NCBI RefSeq assembly: GCF_029946005.1
Contig: NZ_JAQSDR010000013.1
Location: forward strand, 1-48,661
Direction of reading: 5' to 3'
DNA: 48,661 nt
DNA from: Aquabacterium sp.
Lineage (GTDB): Bacteria > Pseudomonadota > Gammaproteobacteria > Burkholderiales > Burkholderiaceae_C
The notes beneath the pieces were generated by a model that made no database searches, was not told where the DNA came from, and saw nothing but the letters and a program-made list of their open reading frames with translations. Both the position numbers and the translations under genes were made by a program. Positions 16,438 through 28,663 of this stretch are shown here, in pieces (positions within the stretch are counted from its first letter, which is position 1; each line of letters starts with the position of its first letter).

Positions 16438-17808
16438 ATGCCCCCTGCTGCCTCCGTGGTCATCATTGGTGCGGGCTTTGCCGGCACCACCCTCATCCGC
16501 GCGCTGGAACGCCAGTGGCCCGGCGGCTTGCAGCTGACCCTGGTGTCCGACGAGAGTTACACCACCTTCAACCCCATGCTGCCCGAGGCCGTGGGTGCCT
16601 CGGTTTTCCCGGAACAGGTGGTGGTGCCCGTGCGCGAGATGCTGCGTCCCGGTGGCGGCAGCCGCTTCATCATGGGGGCGGTCACGTCGGTGGACGCGGC
16701 CCACCGAACCATGGTCTGCCGCACGCTGGCGGGCGAGATCACGCTGCACTACGACCACCTGGTGCTGGCCTTTGGCAACCGTGCCAGGCTGGATCTGCTG
16801 CCCGGCATGGCCGAGCATGCGCTGCCCTTGAAGACCGTGGGCGATGCCATGCACATCCGCAACATGGTGTTGCGCCGCCTGGCCCGCATCGAGCTGGAAA
16901 CCGACGCCGATCTGCGGCGCCACCTTGGCCACTTCATCGTCATTGGCGGAGGCTTTTCAGGCGTTGAAGTGGCGGGCGAATTGGTGGACTGCCTGGCCAG
17001 CATCCGCCGTTACTACCCTTTGGTGCAAGCGGGCGAATTGAAGGTGACCGTACTGCATAGCACCGAGCGCCTGCTGCCCGAGTTGTCGGCCCGGCTTGGC
17101 GCGGCGGCCCTGAGCTCACTGACCCAACGTGGCGTGACGGTGCGGCTGCAGACTCGGGCCCGGTCGATGTCGGCCCATGGCGTGACCTTGAGCACGGGCG
17201 AACTCATGGAGGGCCACACCCTGATCTGCACCATTGGCACCGAGGCCAACCCCTTGGCCAGGCAACTGGGGCTGCCGATGAAGCAGGGCCGCATCACCAC
17301 CAACCCCGACCTGTCGGTGGCGGGCCATCCTGCGATGTGGGCCCTGGGCGACTGCGCGGCGGTGCCCAACCAGCACGATGGCAGCACCTCGCCGCCCACG
17401 GCCCAGTTCGCCGTGCGGCAAGCCTTGCACCTGGCCCGCAACCTGATGGCCCACAGCCGTGGCGAGGCGGGGCAGCCCTTCAGCCACCGCTCACGCGGGA
17501 TGATGGCCTCCATCGGGCGACTCAAAGGGGTGGCCGAGATGGGCGGTGTGGCCCTGACGGGCTGGCCAGCCTGGTTGGTGTGGCGCGCTTACTACCTGTC
17601 GCAGATGCCCTCGTTCGGGCGGCGGCTGCGCATCTTTTTGGAATGGAGCTGGGGAATGTTTTTTCCGCCGGACATCACGCACTTGCGCTTCACGCGCAGC
17701 CATGAGCAGCGGGAGGACGAAGCACGCCGCACCGCAGAAGCTGAGCAAGCCCAACCCTGGCCGGTGCAGGCGGCACAGTCCACAGGGACCGACGGCGCCC
17801 GAACTTGA
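16438..17808 (+). CDS. NAD(P)/FAD-dependent oxidoreductase, type II NADH dehydrogenase-like
   Basis: Encodes 456 aa. The FAD-binding Rossmann motif GAGFAGTTLIR is at about 11-21, the second dinucleotide motif VIGGGFSGVEVAGEL near 165, and the C-terminal FAD motif MWALGDCAAVPN near 300. C-terminal hydrophobic/amphipathic parts (WPAWLVWRAYYLSQMPSF, FLEWSWGMFFPPDI) match NDH-2 membrane anchoring. NDH-2 enzymes oxidise NADH and reduce quinone without proton pumping. The start ATG at 16438 is preferred; an in-frame GTG at 16369 lies within the glcB terminator. The precise acceptor is not provable from sequence. Confidence 0.85.
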   Translation: MPPAASVVIIGAGFAGTTLIRALERQWPGGLQLTLVSDESYTTFNPMLPEAVGASVFPEQVVVPVREMLRPGGGSRFIMGAVTSVDAAHRTMVCRTLAGEITLHYDHLVLAFGNRARLDLLPGMAEHALPLKTVGDAMHIRNMVLRRLARIELETDADLRRHLGHFIVIGGGFSGVEVAGELVDCLASIRRYYPLVQAGELKVTVLHSTERLLPELSARLGAAALSSLTQRGVTVRLQTRARSMSAHGVTLSTGELMEGHTLICTIGTEANPLARQLGLPMKQGRITTNPDLSVAGHPAMWALGDCAAVPNQHDGSTSPPTAQFAVRQALHLARNLMAHSRGEAGQPFSHRSRGMMASIGRLKGVAEMGGVALTGWPAWLVWRAYYLSQMPSFGRRLRIFLEWSWGMFFPPDITHLRFTRSHEQREDEARRTAEAEQAQPWPVQAAQSTGTDGART

Positions 17809-17878
17809 TTTTTGGAAAGTTGCATCCAGTCAGCCCGACGGTGCGTATGGATCCAGGCCATCACCCAAGGAGCCGTCC

Positions 17879-19528
17879 ATGCACCCCTCAAAACCCGCAC
17901 TGCCATCCCTTCGTTCATCCCTGATCGCCAGTGCCGCCCTGGCTTTGTGCGCCACCAGCGCGCTGGCCTCGAGCCACCGCGAGGCGCCGTTCATCACCGC
18001 CGCACCCAAAGTCGATGCCACTGACTTCTACATGTTCAACAGCTACGAGGGTGTGGCCAGCGACGGTTCCGGCGGCAAAAGCGCCAACGTGACCCTGATC
18101 GCCAACTACCTGCCTTTGCAGGATGCCTACGGCGGCCCCAATTACTTCTCGCTGGACCCCAATGCCCTGTACGAAATTCACGTTGACAACAACGGCGACG
18201 CGGTCGAAGACGTCACGATCCAGTTCCGCTTCAAGAACACCTTGAAGGCCTCGGGCGCGGGGATCACGCTGCCCATCGGCCCGACCGGCGCCAAGAAGAA
18301 CGTCTCGATTCCCCTGCGCCAGGCGGGCGGCATCACTGGCGTGGCGGGTGACCCGCTGAGCTTTGCCGAGACTTACGAGATGTTCATCGTGCGGGGTGAC
18401 CGCCGCACTGGCACACGTCATCAGATCAGCATCGCCAGTGGCAGCCCCACGGGCGAATCGGGCACCACCTTCACCAAGCCCATCGACTACATCGGCGAGA
18501 AGACCCTGGGCGACGCCGCCGCCTACGACACCTACGCCAACAAATACATCTACAACGTCACCATCCCCGGCTGCAGTTCGCCAGGCCGGGTGTTTGTGGG
18601 GCAGCGCAAGGAGGCGTTCTCGGTCAACCTGGGCCGAATCTTTGACTTGGTCAATGCACCGGCCAGCGTCATCACCAATGAAGCCAATGCCAAGGCCTTG
18701 AACGGCAGCAATGATGCCAACGAGTTTGGCGAGTTGTCCGACAAGAACGTCACCTCCCTCGCCGTGGAAATGCCCGCCAGCTGCCTGACCGCCTCGGGCG
18801 CTGACAAGGTGATCGGTGGCTGGACCACGGCCAGCCTGCGCCAGGCACGCCTGTTGAATGGCAAGCCCAGCTCGGGCCTGCAAACCAGCGAGAAAGTCGG
18901 GGGCGCCTGGACCCAGGTCTCGCGCCTGGGCATGCCGCTGGTCAACGAGGTCGTGATCGGCTTGAAGGACAAGGACAAGTTCAACGCCTCCAAGCCCAAG
19001 GACGATGCCAGCAACTTCGCGGACTACGTGACCCATCCCACCTTGCCCGCTTTGATCCAGGTGCTGTTCCCCACCGCTGTGGCGCCCACCAACTTCCCGC
19101 GCAAGGATTTGATGACGGCCTTCCTGACCGGCCTGCCCACCGTGAACCGCCCAGCCCACATCACCGACCTGACCGGGGTGGACACCACGCGCACCGGGCC
19201 GCTGGCTGAAATGCTGCGCCTGAACACCGCCTTGCCACCGACGCAGATCGGGGCGCAAAACCCCTTGGGCGTGGCCGGTGGCGACACCGCAGGCTTCCCG
19301 AATGGCCGCCGACTGGGCGATGACGTGGTGGACGTGTCCCTGCGCGTGGCCATGGGCGCGTTGTGCACCCTGACGGGCTCGGCAGATGCCTTGAAGGTAG
19401 GCTGCATGCCCAGCGATGCCCCCGTGGGTGGCCTGGGCTTCAACGACGCCGTGCGCGCCGACCCCACCCACTTCAAGGGCGCCTTCCCCTACCTGAACAC
19501 CCCGCTGCCTGGCGCGAAGAACCTGTGA
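17879..19528 (+). CDS. DUF4331 family exported protein
   Basis: Encodes 549 aa. Signal peptide ending ...LALCATSALA, mature N terminus SSHREAPFITAAPKVDATDFYMF, the hallmark of DUF4331 proteins. Further family features are NVTLIANYLPLQ, DPNALYEIHVDNNGD and a C-terminal FPNGRRLGDDVVDVSLRVAMG. The biochemical function is unknown for the family. The start is fixed by CAAGGAG (17866-17872). It heads a tight series: lipoprotein gene 11 bp later, then a TPR protein, then a HupE-like membrane protein, suggesting one envelope system. Confidence 0.9.
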   Translation: MHPSKPALPSLRSSLIASAALALCATSALASSHREAPFITAAPKVDATDFYMFNSYEGVASDGSGGKSANVTLIANYLPLQDAYGGPNYFSLDPNALYEIHVDNNGDAVEDVTIQFRFKNTLKASGAGITLPIGPTGAKKNVSIPLRQAGGITGVAGDPLSFAETYEMFIVRGDRRTGTRHQISIASGSPTGESGTTFTKPIDYIGEKTLGDAAAYDTYANKYIYNVTIPGCSSPGRVFVGQRKEAFSVNLGRIFDLVNAPASVITNEANAKALNGSNDANEFGELSDKNVTSLAVEMPASCLTASGADKVIGGWTTASLRQARLLNGKPSSGLQTSEKVGGAWTQVSRLGMPLVNEVVIGLKDKDKFNASKPKDDASNFADYVTHPTLPALIQVLFPTAVAPTNFPRKDLMTAFLTGLPTVNRPAHITDLTGVDTTRTGPLAEMLRLNTALPPTQIGAQNPLGVAGGDTAGFPNGRRLGDDVVDVSLRVAMGALCTLTGSADALKVGCMPSDAPVGGLGFNDAVRADPTHFKGAFPYLNTPLPGAKNL

Positions 19529-19539
19529 GGAGCATGACC

Positions 19540-19818
19540 ATGACACACCCTTCCAAACTGGTCCTGGCCGCAGCCCTGGCGGTCACCACCACCTTGCTGG
19601 TGGCCTGCGGTGGGGGCGACGATGGCCCCGTCACCAGGGCCCCCGCCGATGTGACCGCGCAGGTGCCGCCCGCTGCGGCCACCTCACCCTCGGTGGCCAC
19701 CAGCTACGTCGGCGAACTGTCGGCCGTGCCCATGGCCACGTCAGACACGCTGGAACCGGTGGCGGTGCCGGACATGCTCGCGTCTGACGACACGGGCGAG
19801 CCCAGCGTGGTGAACTGA
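19540..19818 (+). CDS. small predicted lipoprotein
   Basis: Encodes 92 aa. A lipobox LLVAC near residue 23 follows a hydrophobic signal, then GGGDDGPV and a low-complexity Ala/Pro/Ser/Val-rich tail with no recognised domain. The start ATG at 19540 has GAGGAG 7 bp upstream (overlapping the DUF4331 stop); ATG at 19534 is in frame but too close. The tight spacing to DUF4331 suggests co-translation and a shared envelope role. The lipid anchor is inferred from the lipobox; function unknown. Confidence 0.75.
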   Translation: MTHPSKLVLAAALAVTTTLLVACGGGDDGPVTRAPADVTAQVPPAAATSPSVATSYVGELSAVPMATSDTLEPVAVPDMLASDDTGEPSVVN

Positions 19819-19834
19819 GCCGGTGGCCCGCGTC

Positions 19835-20983
19835 ATGGTGAAAGCCACGAAGTGGGTCTTCTGCGTGGTGTTTGCCACCTTGGTGGTGGGCGCGGCGCAG
19901 GGCGCGCCCTTCACACCCGCATCCGACAACGACGTCATCGAAACCTTGCGAGAGCGGCCTTTGTCGGACGAGGAGCGGGCCTGGCGCGGCTTGCGTGCCC
20001 AGGCCCGCCAAAGGCCGCACGATGCCGACCTAGCCGCGCGCGTGGCCCGGCAGGCCATCGCGATCTCGCGGCGCGATGGCGATCCCCGATGGATGGGCCA
20101 GGCCCAAGGTGCCTTGCAAGCCTGGTGGCCGCAAGCCGAGCCGCCACTGGAGATTCGCCTGCTGCGCGCCACCATCCTGCAGAACCAGCATGACTTTGGC
20201 CCGGCCCTGCGAGACCTGGACGCGGTGGTGCGGCAAGACCCCGCCAACGCCCAAGCCTGGCTGACCCGCGCCTCGGTCTTGCAGGTGCTGGGTCGCTATG
20301 GCGAAGCCAAAGTGGCTTGCGAAGCCTTGCCTCGCGCGGGCGCCCCCTGGCATGGCCAGGCCTGCCTGCTGGAGTTGTCCAGCCTGCAAGGGCAGGGCGA
20401 AGCAGCCATGGTGGCCTTGCAAGCCTTGACCCGCCAGGCGCCGCCCGCCTTGCACGACTGGCTGCGCCTGATCCAGGCTGAACTGGCCGAACGCCTGGGC
20501 CGCCCTGAACAGGCCGAAGCGCTGTACCAGCAACTGCTGGTCACCGCGCCAGACGCCTACACCGAGGGCGCGCATGCAGATCTCCTGTTGGACCAGGGCC
20601 GCGCATCCGAAGTGATCCCCCGCCTTGAGAAGCAACAGCGCAACGACGGCCTGCTGCTGCGCCTAGCGCTGGCCTATGCCCAAACCCGGGACCCGCGGCT
20701 GGACGCCACCGTGCAGGCCCTGCGCGCGCGCTTCAACGCCGCCCGCGAACGCGGCGACTCGGTGCACCGCCGCGAAGAGGCGCGCTTTGCGCTGGCGCTG
20801 CTCAAACGCTCGAAGACCGCGCTGCAACTGGCCCAGGCCAACTGGGCCGTGCAGAAAGAACCCGCCGATGCCCTCGTCTTGTTGCAAGCCGCGCGCGCAG
20901 CCCGGCAAGAGGACGCCGCCCAGCCCGTGCGTGATTTCATCGCCAAAGCGGGTTGGTCGGACCAACGGCTGAAAGGACTGTGA
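19835..20983 (+). CDS. exported tetratricopeptide-repeat protein
   Basis: Encodes about 382 aa. A hydrophobic N-terminal signal (WVFCVVFATLVVGAAQG) is followed by helical TPR-like repeats: PALRDLDAVVRQDPANAQAWLTRASVLQVLGRYGEA and RPEQAEALYQQLLVTAPDAYTEGAHADLLLDQGR are clearest. TPR domains mediate protein-protein contacts, so a scaffold role in the periplasm is likely. The start is either ATG at 19835 or GTG at 19823. Its stop overlaps the next start by one base (TGATG), so it is coupled to the HupE-like gene. Confidence 0.82.
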   Translation: MVKATKWVFCVVFATLVVGAAQGAPFTPASDNDVIETLRERPLSDEERAWRGLRAQARQRPHDADLAARVARQAIAISRRDGDPRWMGQAQGALQAWWPQAEPPLEIRLLRATILQNQHDFGPALRDLDAVVRQDPANAQAWLTRASVLQVLGRYGEAKVACEALPRAGAPWHGQACLLELSSLQGQGEAAMVALQALTRQAPPALHDWLRLIQAELAERLGRPEQAEALYQQLLVTAPDAYTEGAHADLLLDQGRASEVIPRLEKQQRNDGLLLRLALAYAQTRDPRLDATVQALRARFNAARERGDSVHRREEARFALALLKRSKTALQLAQANWAVQKEPADALVLLQAARAARQEDAAQPVRDFIAKAGWSDQRLKGL

Positions 20984-22275
20984 TGAGGTTCGCAGGCTGG
21001 ATCAGCAGGTCCCTGATGGTGGTGTGCGCGGCGTGGCTCTGCACCGTGGCCCACGCCCACAAACCCAGCGACAGCTACCTCACCCTGACGCTGCAAAACG
21101 CCGGACAGGTGAACGTGAACTGGCACATCGCCTTGCGCGATCTGGACACCGAGTTGCGCCTGGACCGCAACGACGACGGCCAGCTCACCTGGGGCGAAGT
21201 GCGCCCGCGTTGGGCAGAGATCATGAATTTTGCGCGGCCCACCCTCAGCCTGCGCCATGCGGGACAAGACTGCACCGTGGTGCCCGCCATGGGCGCTGAA
21301 GCCGAGCCCCAGATCGACACCCACACCGACGGCCGCTATGCCGTGTTGCGATGGACAGCGCAGTGCGCTCTGAGCACGGCGCAGGCCTGGCAAAGCCTGA
21401 GCCTGGACTACCGGCTGTTTGCGCTGACCGACCCCAGCCACCGGGGCATCGTGCGTTGGCGTACCGCGACCAGCGAAGGCGGCACCGTGGTGCTAGGCAC
21501 ACCCCGTCCCGCGCACGAACTGGGCTGGCGGGGCATGCCTGGACCAACCACCAGCACCGCCACGCCCATGTCGACACCCACGTCCGCGACTGCGCCGCTG
21601 CCAGCCAGCCCGGCGCCCGAATCCTTCGCGGCCAGCTTGTGGCGTTTCGTGCAGGACGGCGTGCACCACATCGCCATCGGCACCGACCACATTCTGTTCC
21701 TGATGTCGCTCTTGCTGGTGGCCGTGTGGCAACGCCCTGGCCGCCCCATTTGGTCGCCCGCGATGGCCGGTTGGCGGGCTCGCCCAAAGTGGCCAGGCGC
21801 GCTGGGCGAGGTTCTGCGCCTGGTCACCGCCTTCACCATCGCGCACTCCATCACCCTGGGCCTGGCCGCGTTTGGCGTGCTGTCGCCGCCCTCGCGTTGG
21901 GTGGAGTCCCTCATTGCGCTCAGCGTGCTGCTGGCCGCGCTTGACAACCTCTGGCCCTTGCTGCGCGGCGTGCCACGCTGGAGCGTCGTCTTCGGCTTTG
22001 GGCTGGTGCACGGCTTTGGCTTTGCCGGTGCCTTGCAGGACCTCGGCCTGGCACACGGCGAACTGGCCGCCCCTTTGCTGGGCTTCAACCTGGGCGTGGA
22101 ATTGGGCCAACTGGCCCTCGTGTCCGTGAGCTTGCCCTTCATGCTGCTGCTGCGCCGCACCGCGGTGTACCGCTGGCTGATCGTGGGCGGCGGCTCCCTG
22201 CTGATCGCGGCCTTGGCCCTGGTCTGGCTGATTGAACGGGTCTTTGACGTGGTGATTTTGGGCTGGGGCGGTTGA
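20983..22275 (+). CDS. HupE/UreJ-like membrane protein with an EF-hand loop
   Basis: Encodes 430 aa. Signal peptide to AHA (residue 25), then an extracytoplasmic domain of about 190 residues and six or so transmembrane helices (about 215-425). HupE/UreJ-type membrane motifs with conserved His are seen: DGVHHIAIGTDHILFLMS, FTIAHSITLGLAAFG and FGLVHGFGFAGAL; related proteins move nickel or cobalt. Residues 61-72 (DRNDDGQLTWGE) form a canonical EF-hand calcium-binding loop in the exported domain. The start ATG at 20983 has GAAAGGA 5 bp upstream. Fourth gene of the DUF4331 cluster. The transported ion is not established. Confidence 0.85.
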   Translation: MRFAGWISRSLMVVCAAWLCTVAHAHKPSDSYLTLTLQNAGQVNVNWHIALRDLDTELRLDRNDDGQLTWGEVRPRWAEIMNFARPTLSLRHAGQDCTVVPAMGAEAEPQIDTHTDGRYAVLRWTAQCALSTAQAWQSLSLDYRLFALTDPSHRGIVRWRTATSEGGTVVLGTPRPAHELGWRGMPGPTTSTATPMSTPTSATAPLPASPAPESFAASLWRFVQDGVHHIAIGTDHILFLMSLLLVAVWQRPGRPIWSPAMAGWRARPKWPGALGEVLRLVTAFTIAHSITLGLAAFGVLSPPSRWVESLIALSVLLAALDNLWPLLRGVPRWSVVFGFGLVHGFGFAGALQDLGLAHGELAAPLLGFNLGVELGQLALVSVSLPFMLLLRRTAVYRWLIVGGGSLLIAALALVWLIERVFDVVILGWGG

Positions 22276-22335
22276 CTCGATCGCCAGGCACACCAATTGC
22301 CCAAGCAAGGTGGCCTCCACGATGGAACCACCTCC

Positions 22336-23103
22336 ATGCGACCGACCGACTTCAGTTTCCGCGTCCTCACGGTGAACACCCACAAAGGCTTCACCGCCAT
22401 GAACCGGCGCTTCATCCTGCCGGAGTTGCGAGACGCCGTTCGCACTGTGCAAGCCGACGTGGTGTTTTTGCAAGAAGTACACGGCAGCCACGATCACCAC
22501 GCCGCAGCCCACTCAATGTGGCCCGAGGTGCCTCAGTACGAGTTCATGGCGGACGAGATCTGGTCGGACTTCGCCTATGGTCGCAACGCGGTCTACCCGC
22601 ATGGCGACCATGGCAACGCGGTCTTGTCAAAATTCCCGATTCACCGCTTTGCCAACCACGACGTCACCGTGCCTTCGATGAACGGTGCCGAAAAGCGCGG
22701 CCTGCTGCACTGTGTGCTGGACGTGCCGCCCCTGGGCCAGCAGGTGCATGCCATCTGCGTTCACCTGGGCCTGCGCGAAAAACACCGTCAACAGCAGCTC
22801 GACCTGCTGTGCCAATTGATCGACCGCGAAGTGCCGCACGACGCCCCCCTGATCATCGCGGGCGACTTCAACGACTGGCGCCTGCGCGCCCACGATCGCC
22901 TGACGCGCTGCGCCGGTTTGCACGACTGCTTTGTCGACACCTTTGGCAGCCCGCCACGCACCTTCCCGGCGCGCTTTCCCTGCCTGCAACTGGACCGCAT
23001 CTATGCGCGCGGCGTTCAGGTGCACCAACCGCAGGTGTTGTCCACGCGCCCCTGGTCACATTTGTCCGACCATGCCCCTTTGACCGCGGAGATCCGACTG
23101 TGA
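22336..23103 (+). CDS. ybhP: endonuclease/exonuclease/phosphatase family protein (YbhP-like)
   Basis: Encodes 255 aa. EEP-fold motifs: VLTVNTHKGF, FLQEVHG (metal-binding Glu), HLGLREKHRQQQL, IIAGDFNDW (Asp/Asn) and the terminal SDHAPLTAEI (catalytic Asp-His). The order EEP protein - cardiolipin synthase B - UPF0104 protein is the same as E. coli ybhP-clsB-ybhN, which is why the symbol is used. The substrate is unknown; a phospholipid-related phosphodiesterase is possible. ATG at 22336 is chosen; an in-frame TTG at 22297 is less likely. Its stop overlaps the clsB start. Confidence 0.85.
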   Translation: MRPTDFSFRVLTVNTHKGFTAMNRRFILPELRDAVRTVQADVVFLQEVHGSHDHHAAAHSMWPEVPQYEFMADEIWSDFAYGRNAVYPHGDHGNAVLSKFPIHRFANHDVTVPSMNGAEKRGLLHCVLDVPPLGQQVHAICVHLGLREKHRQQQLDLLCQLIDREVPHDAPLIIAGDFNDWRLRAHDRLTRCAGLHDCFVDTFGSPPRTFPARFPCLQLDRIYARGVQVHQPQVLSTRPWSHLSDHAPLTAEIRL

Positions 23104-24349
23104 GGCCAAGCTGGAAACCCCTCGACCACATCGAGCTGCTGGAGAACGGCGAAGCGTTCTTTCCCAGCGTGTTCGAGGCCATCGGCCAGGCGCAGCGCGA
23201 GGTGCTGGTCGAGACCTTCATCCTGTTCTTGGACAAGGTGGGCTGGGGCCTGCACGCGGCCTTGCTGGGCGCGGCTCAACGCGGCGTGAACGTGACGCTG
23301 ACGGTGGACGGCTTTGGCTCGCCCGACCTCAGCGACGACTTCATCGGACCGCTGACGGCGGCCGGCGTGCACCTGCAGATCTTTGACGCGCAACCGCGCT
23401 TGTTGGGCATGCGACTGAACATGTTCCGACGCCTGCACCGCAAGCTGGTGGTGGTGGATGCGCAGCAGGCCTTCGTCGGCGGCATCAACTATTCAGCCGA
23501 CCACCTGGCGGACTTTGGCCCGCAAGCCAAGCAAGACTACGCGGTGATGGTGCGCGGCCCCATCGTGGAAGACATCCACCGCTTTGCCTTGGCCGCAGCC
23601 AGGCCAGGCCGCCCACGACATCGCTGGTGGCCACGCGCCCCCAAGTCTCAAGGCATGAACCGTCCGGACGCCAGCGTGCCCTCCTGGGCTTCGTTTGTCT
23701 CGCGCGACAACCGCCACCACCAGAACGACATCGAGCGCCAGTACCGCCTGGCCATCCGCGCCGCCAAACACGAGTTGATCGTGGCCAACGCCTATTTCTT
23801 TCCGGGCTACCGTTTGCTGCGCGATCTGCGCAATGCGGCGCGGCGTGGCGTCAAGGTCACCTTGATCCTGCAGGGCGAGCCCGACATGCCCATCGTCAAA
23901 CTGGCCGCCCGCATCCTTTACAACTACCTGCTGGGCGCGGGGGTGCACATCCACGAGTATTGCGAGCGCCCCTTGCACGGCAAGGTCGCGTTGGCGGATG
24001 ACGAATGGTCCACCGTGGGCTCCAGCAACCTGGACCCGCTCAGCCTGTCCTTGAACCTGGAAGCGAACCTGTTCATCTGGGACAAGCGCTTCAACCAGCA
24101 CCTGCGTGAGCGCCTGCAATACCTGATCCAGCACCACTGCCAGCATGTGAAGGAACCAGAGGCTGGCCACCGCCTGGCGTGGCGCCTGGGTTTGAGCGTG
24201 CTGGTATTCCACGTTCTGCGCCGCTTCCCCGCCTGGGCGGCCTGGTTGCCTAGGCACCGCCCAGCGCTGGCCACGGCCACCACCACGGGGCAAGCCCGCG
24301 ACGTGACCCGGGTCAACGAAGCCGTGCTCGACCCCGAACAAAGGCGCGC

Positions 24350-24353
<4 letters not shown>
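23100..24353 (+). CDS. clsB: cardiolipin synthase B (phospholipase D family)
   Basis: Encodes 417 aa with two PLD HKD motifs: LHRKLVVVDAQQAFVGG (H-x-K-x4-D) near residue 110 and LHGKVALADDEWSTVGSSNLDP near 290. ClsB-type enzymes make cardiolipin at the inner membrane; E. coli ClsB (413 aa) also makes phosphatidylglycerol from PE. The start is GTG at 23100, overlapping the ybhP stop (GTGA); the same frame continues open upstream through ybhP but as non-homologous sequence. A hydrophobic stretch near the C terminus (LGLSVLVFHVLRRFPAWAAWL) may aid membrane association. Its stop overlaps the ybhN start by 4 bp. Confidence 0.92.
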
Positions 24354-27407
<3,054 letters not shown>

Positions 27408-27515
27408 AGCGCCCCCCGTTCGAGGGTAAACGCCAGGGCAAGTAGGCCCAGGGAGAGCTTCCTTTGCTAGGATCCGACCACCAACAATCAGTGGTTCAGT
27501 CCGGGGAGCAGAGTA

Positions 27516-28652
27516 ATGCGGTCGACAAGCAGTTTTCGCCAAGGCGCCAGAGTCTTGGTCGCCGCCCTCGCACTGGCCGGGTGGTCAGCCGTTCAAGCCG
27601 CCACCTACGAATTGATTGGACTGGGCTCCTACGGGGGCAGCAGCGCTGCCACGGACATCAACAACCTGGGCCAAATCGTCGGCAACGCAGATGTGCTGGA
27701 CCAGTACGGCTGGGCATCCCAGGCGTTTTCTTACCAATTCGGCGTAGGCGCGGTCAACTTGGGTGCAGGGCGGGGCAGCACGGCGCAAGCCATCAACGAT
27801 GCAGGACTGATCGTCGGAAGCCATGGGCCATTCCTGCGGACCACGGCCTTTTCATACACCGCCTCAGGTGGCCTGCAAGACATCGCCGTGTCCGGGAGCT
27901 ATGCCAGCGAAGGCACCGCGGTGAACAAGCAGGGGCAGATCGGCGTGGCCTGGGTCTCCGCCAAAACATTGACCGCCAAGACACCTGCCATCGTGGTCCA
28001 GCCCGATCGCAGCCAAAGCGCTCTGACTTCCTTGGGGGGCCAGAGCAGCCGGATCCATGGGATCAATTCCGCCGGCGTGATAGTCGGCCAAGTTTCTGCC
28101 AGCACCTTGGCCCCGGACAACACTCAGGCCTTCCAGATGAATCCGGATGGCTCAACGTTCGTCTGGAACATGCCCTACGGCAGCACCGCCAACGCCATCA
28201 ACGACCAGGGTGCCATCGTTGGCAGCATCAACAACCAGGACATGGCCCACGGATCTCAGGCCTTCCTGTACACGCCTGGGCAAGGCGTGCAGACATTGGC
28301 CTGGGACCACAGCCGGGCCCTGGACATCAACAGCCTCGGTTGGGTGATTGGCCAGTATCGGGTCGATAGCTATCGGCAAGGCAGCTTCCTTTACCAGCCA
28401 GGGGTGGGAGTCAGCGATCTGCAATCACTCTTGCCCGAGGACGAACGCTGGAGCCAGTTGAGTGCCGCGGCCATCAACGATCTGGGACAAATCGTGGGCT
28501 CGGGCCTCTATCAAGGCCACCGCGAGGCCTTCGTCATGAATCTGACAGGCCGGGGCATCACCGCTGTGCCGGAAGCGGGAACCCATGGCCTGATGGCCCT
28601 GGGCCTGGTCGGCATTGGCGCCTTGACCCGACGCCAGCACCGTCGAGCCTGA
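27516..28652 (+). CDS. PEP-CTERM protein with HAF-type extracellular repeats
   Basis: Encodes 378 aa. Signal peptide ...LVAALALAGWSAVQA, then at least seven beta-strand repeats of the form xxIN(D/N)xGxIVG (ATDINNLGQIVG, AQAINDAGLIVG, IHGINSAGVIVG, ANAINDQGAIVG, ALDINSLGWVIG, AAAINDLGQIVG and a divergent copy). These match HAF-family extracellular repeats and would form a propeller or solenoid. The C terminus VPEAGTHGLMALGLVGIGALTRRQHRR is a PEP-CTERM signal with VPEAG in place of the usual VPEP. The start is supported by GGGGAG upstream. Convergent with the YecA gene 11 bp away. Confidence 0.85.
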   Translation: MRSTSSFRQGARVLVAALALAGWSAVQAATYELIGLGSYGGSSAATDINNLGQIVGNADVLDQYGWASQAFSYQFGVGAVNLGAGRGSTAQAINDAGLIVGSHGPFLRTTAFSYTASGGLQDIAVSGSYASEGTAVNKQGQIGVAWVSAKTLTAKTPAIVVQPDRSQSALTSLGGQSSRIHGINSAGVIVGQVSASTLAPDNTQAFQMNPDGSTFVWNMPYGSTANAINDQGAIVGSINNQDMAHGSQAFLYTPGQGVQTLAWDHSRALDINSLGWVIGQYRVDSYRQGSFLYQPGVGVSDLQSLLPEDERWSQLSAAAINDLGQIVGSGLYQGHREAFVMNLTGRGITAVPEAGTHGLMALGLVGIGALTRRQHRRA

Positions 28653-28663
28653 GGCCGTTGGCC

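Noticed and set aside
13969..16932. A 987-codon open frame antisense to glcB
   Set aside because: It mirrors the malate synthase reading frame, has His/Gly/Ala-rich low-complexity translation and no family similarity; high GC produces such shadows.
22272..23099. Upstream open extension of the clsB frame
   Set aside because: It overlaps ybhP completely and encodes no family-like sequence; clsB starts at GTG 23100.
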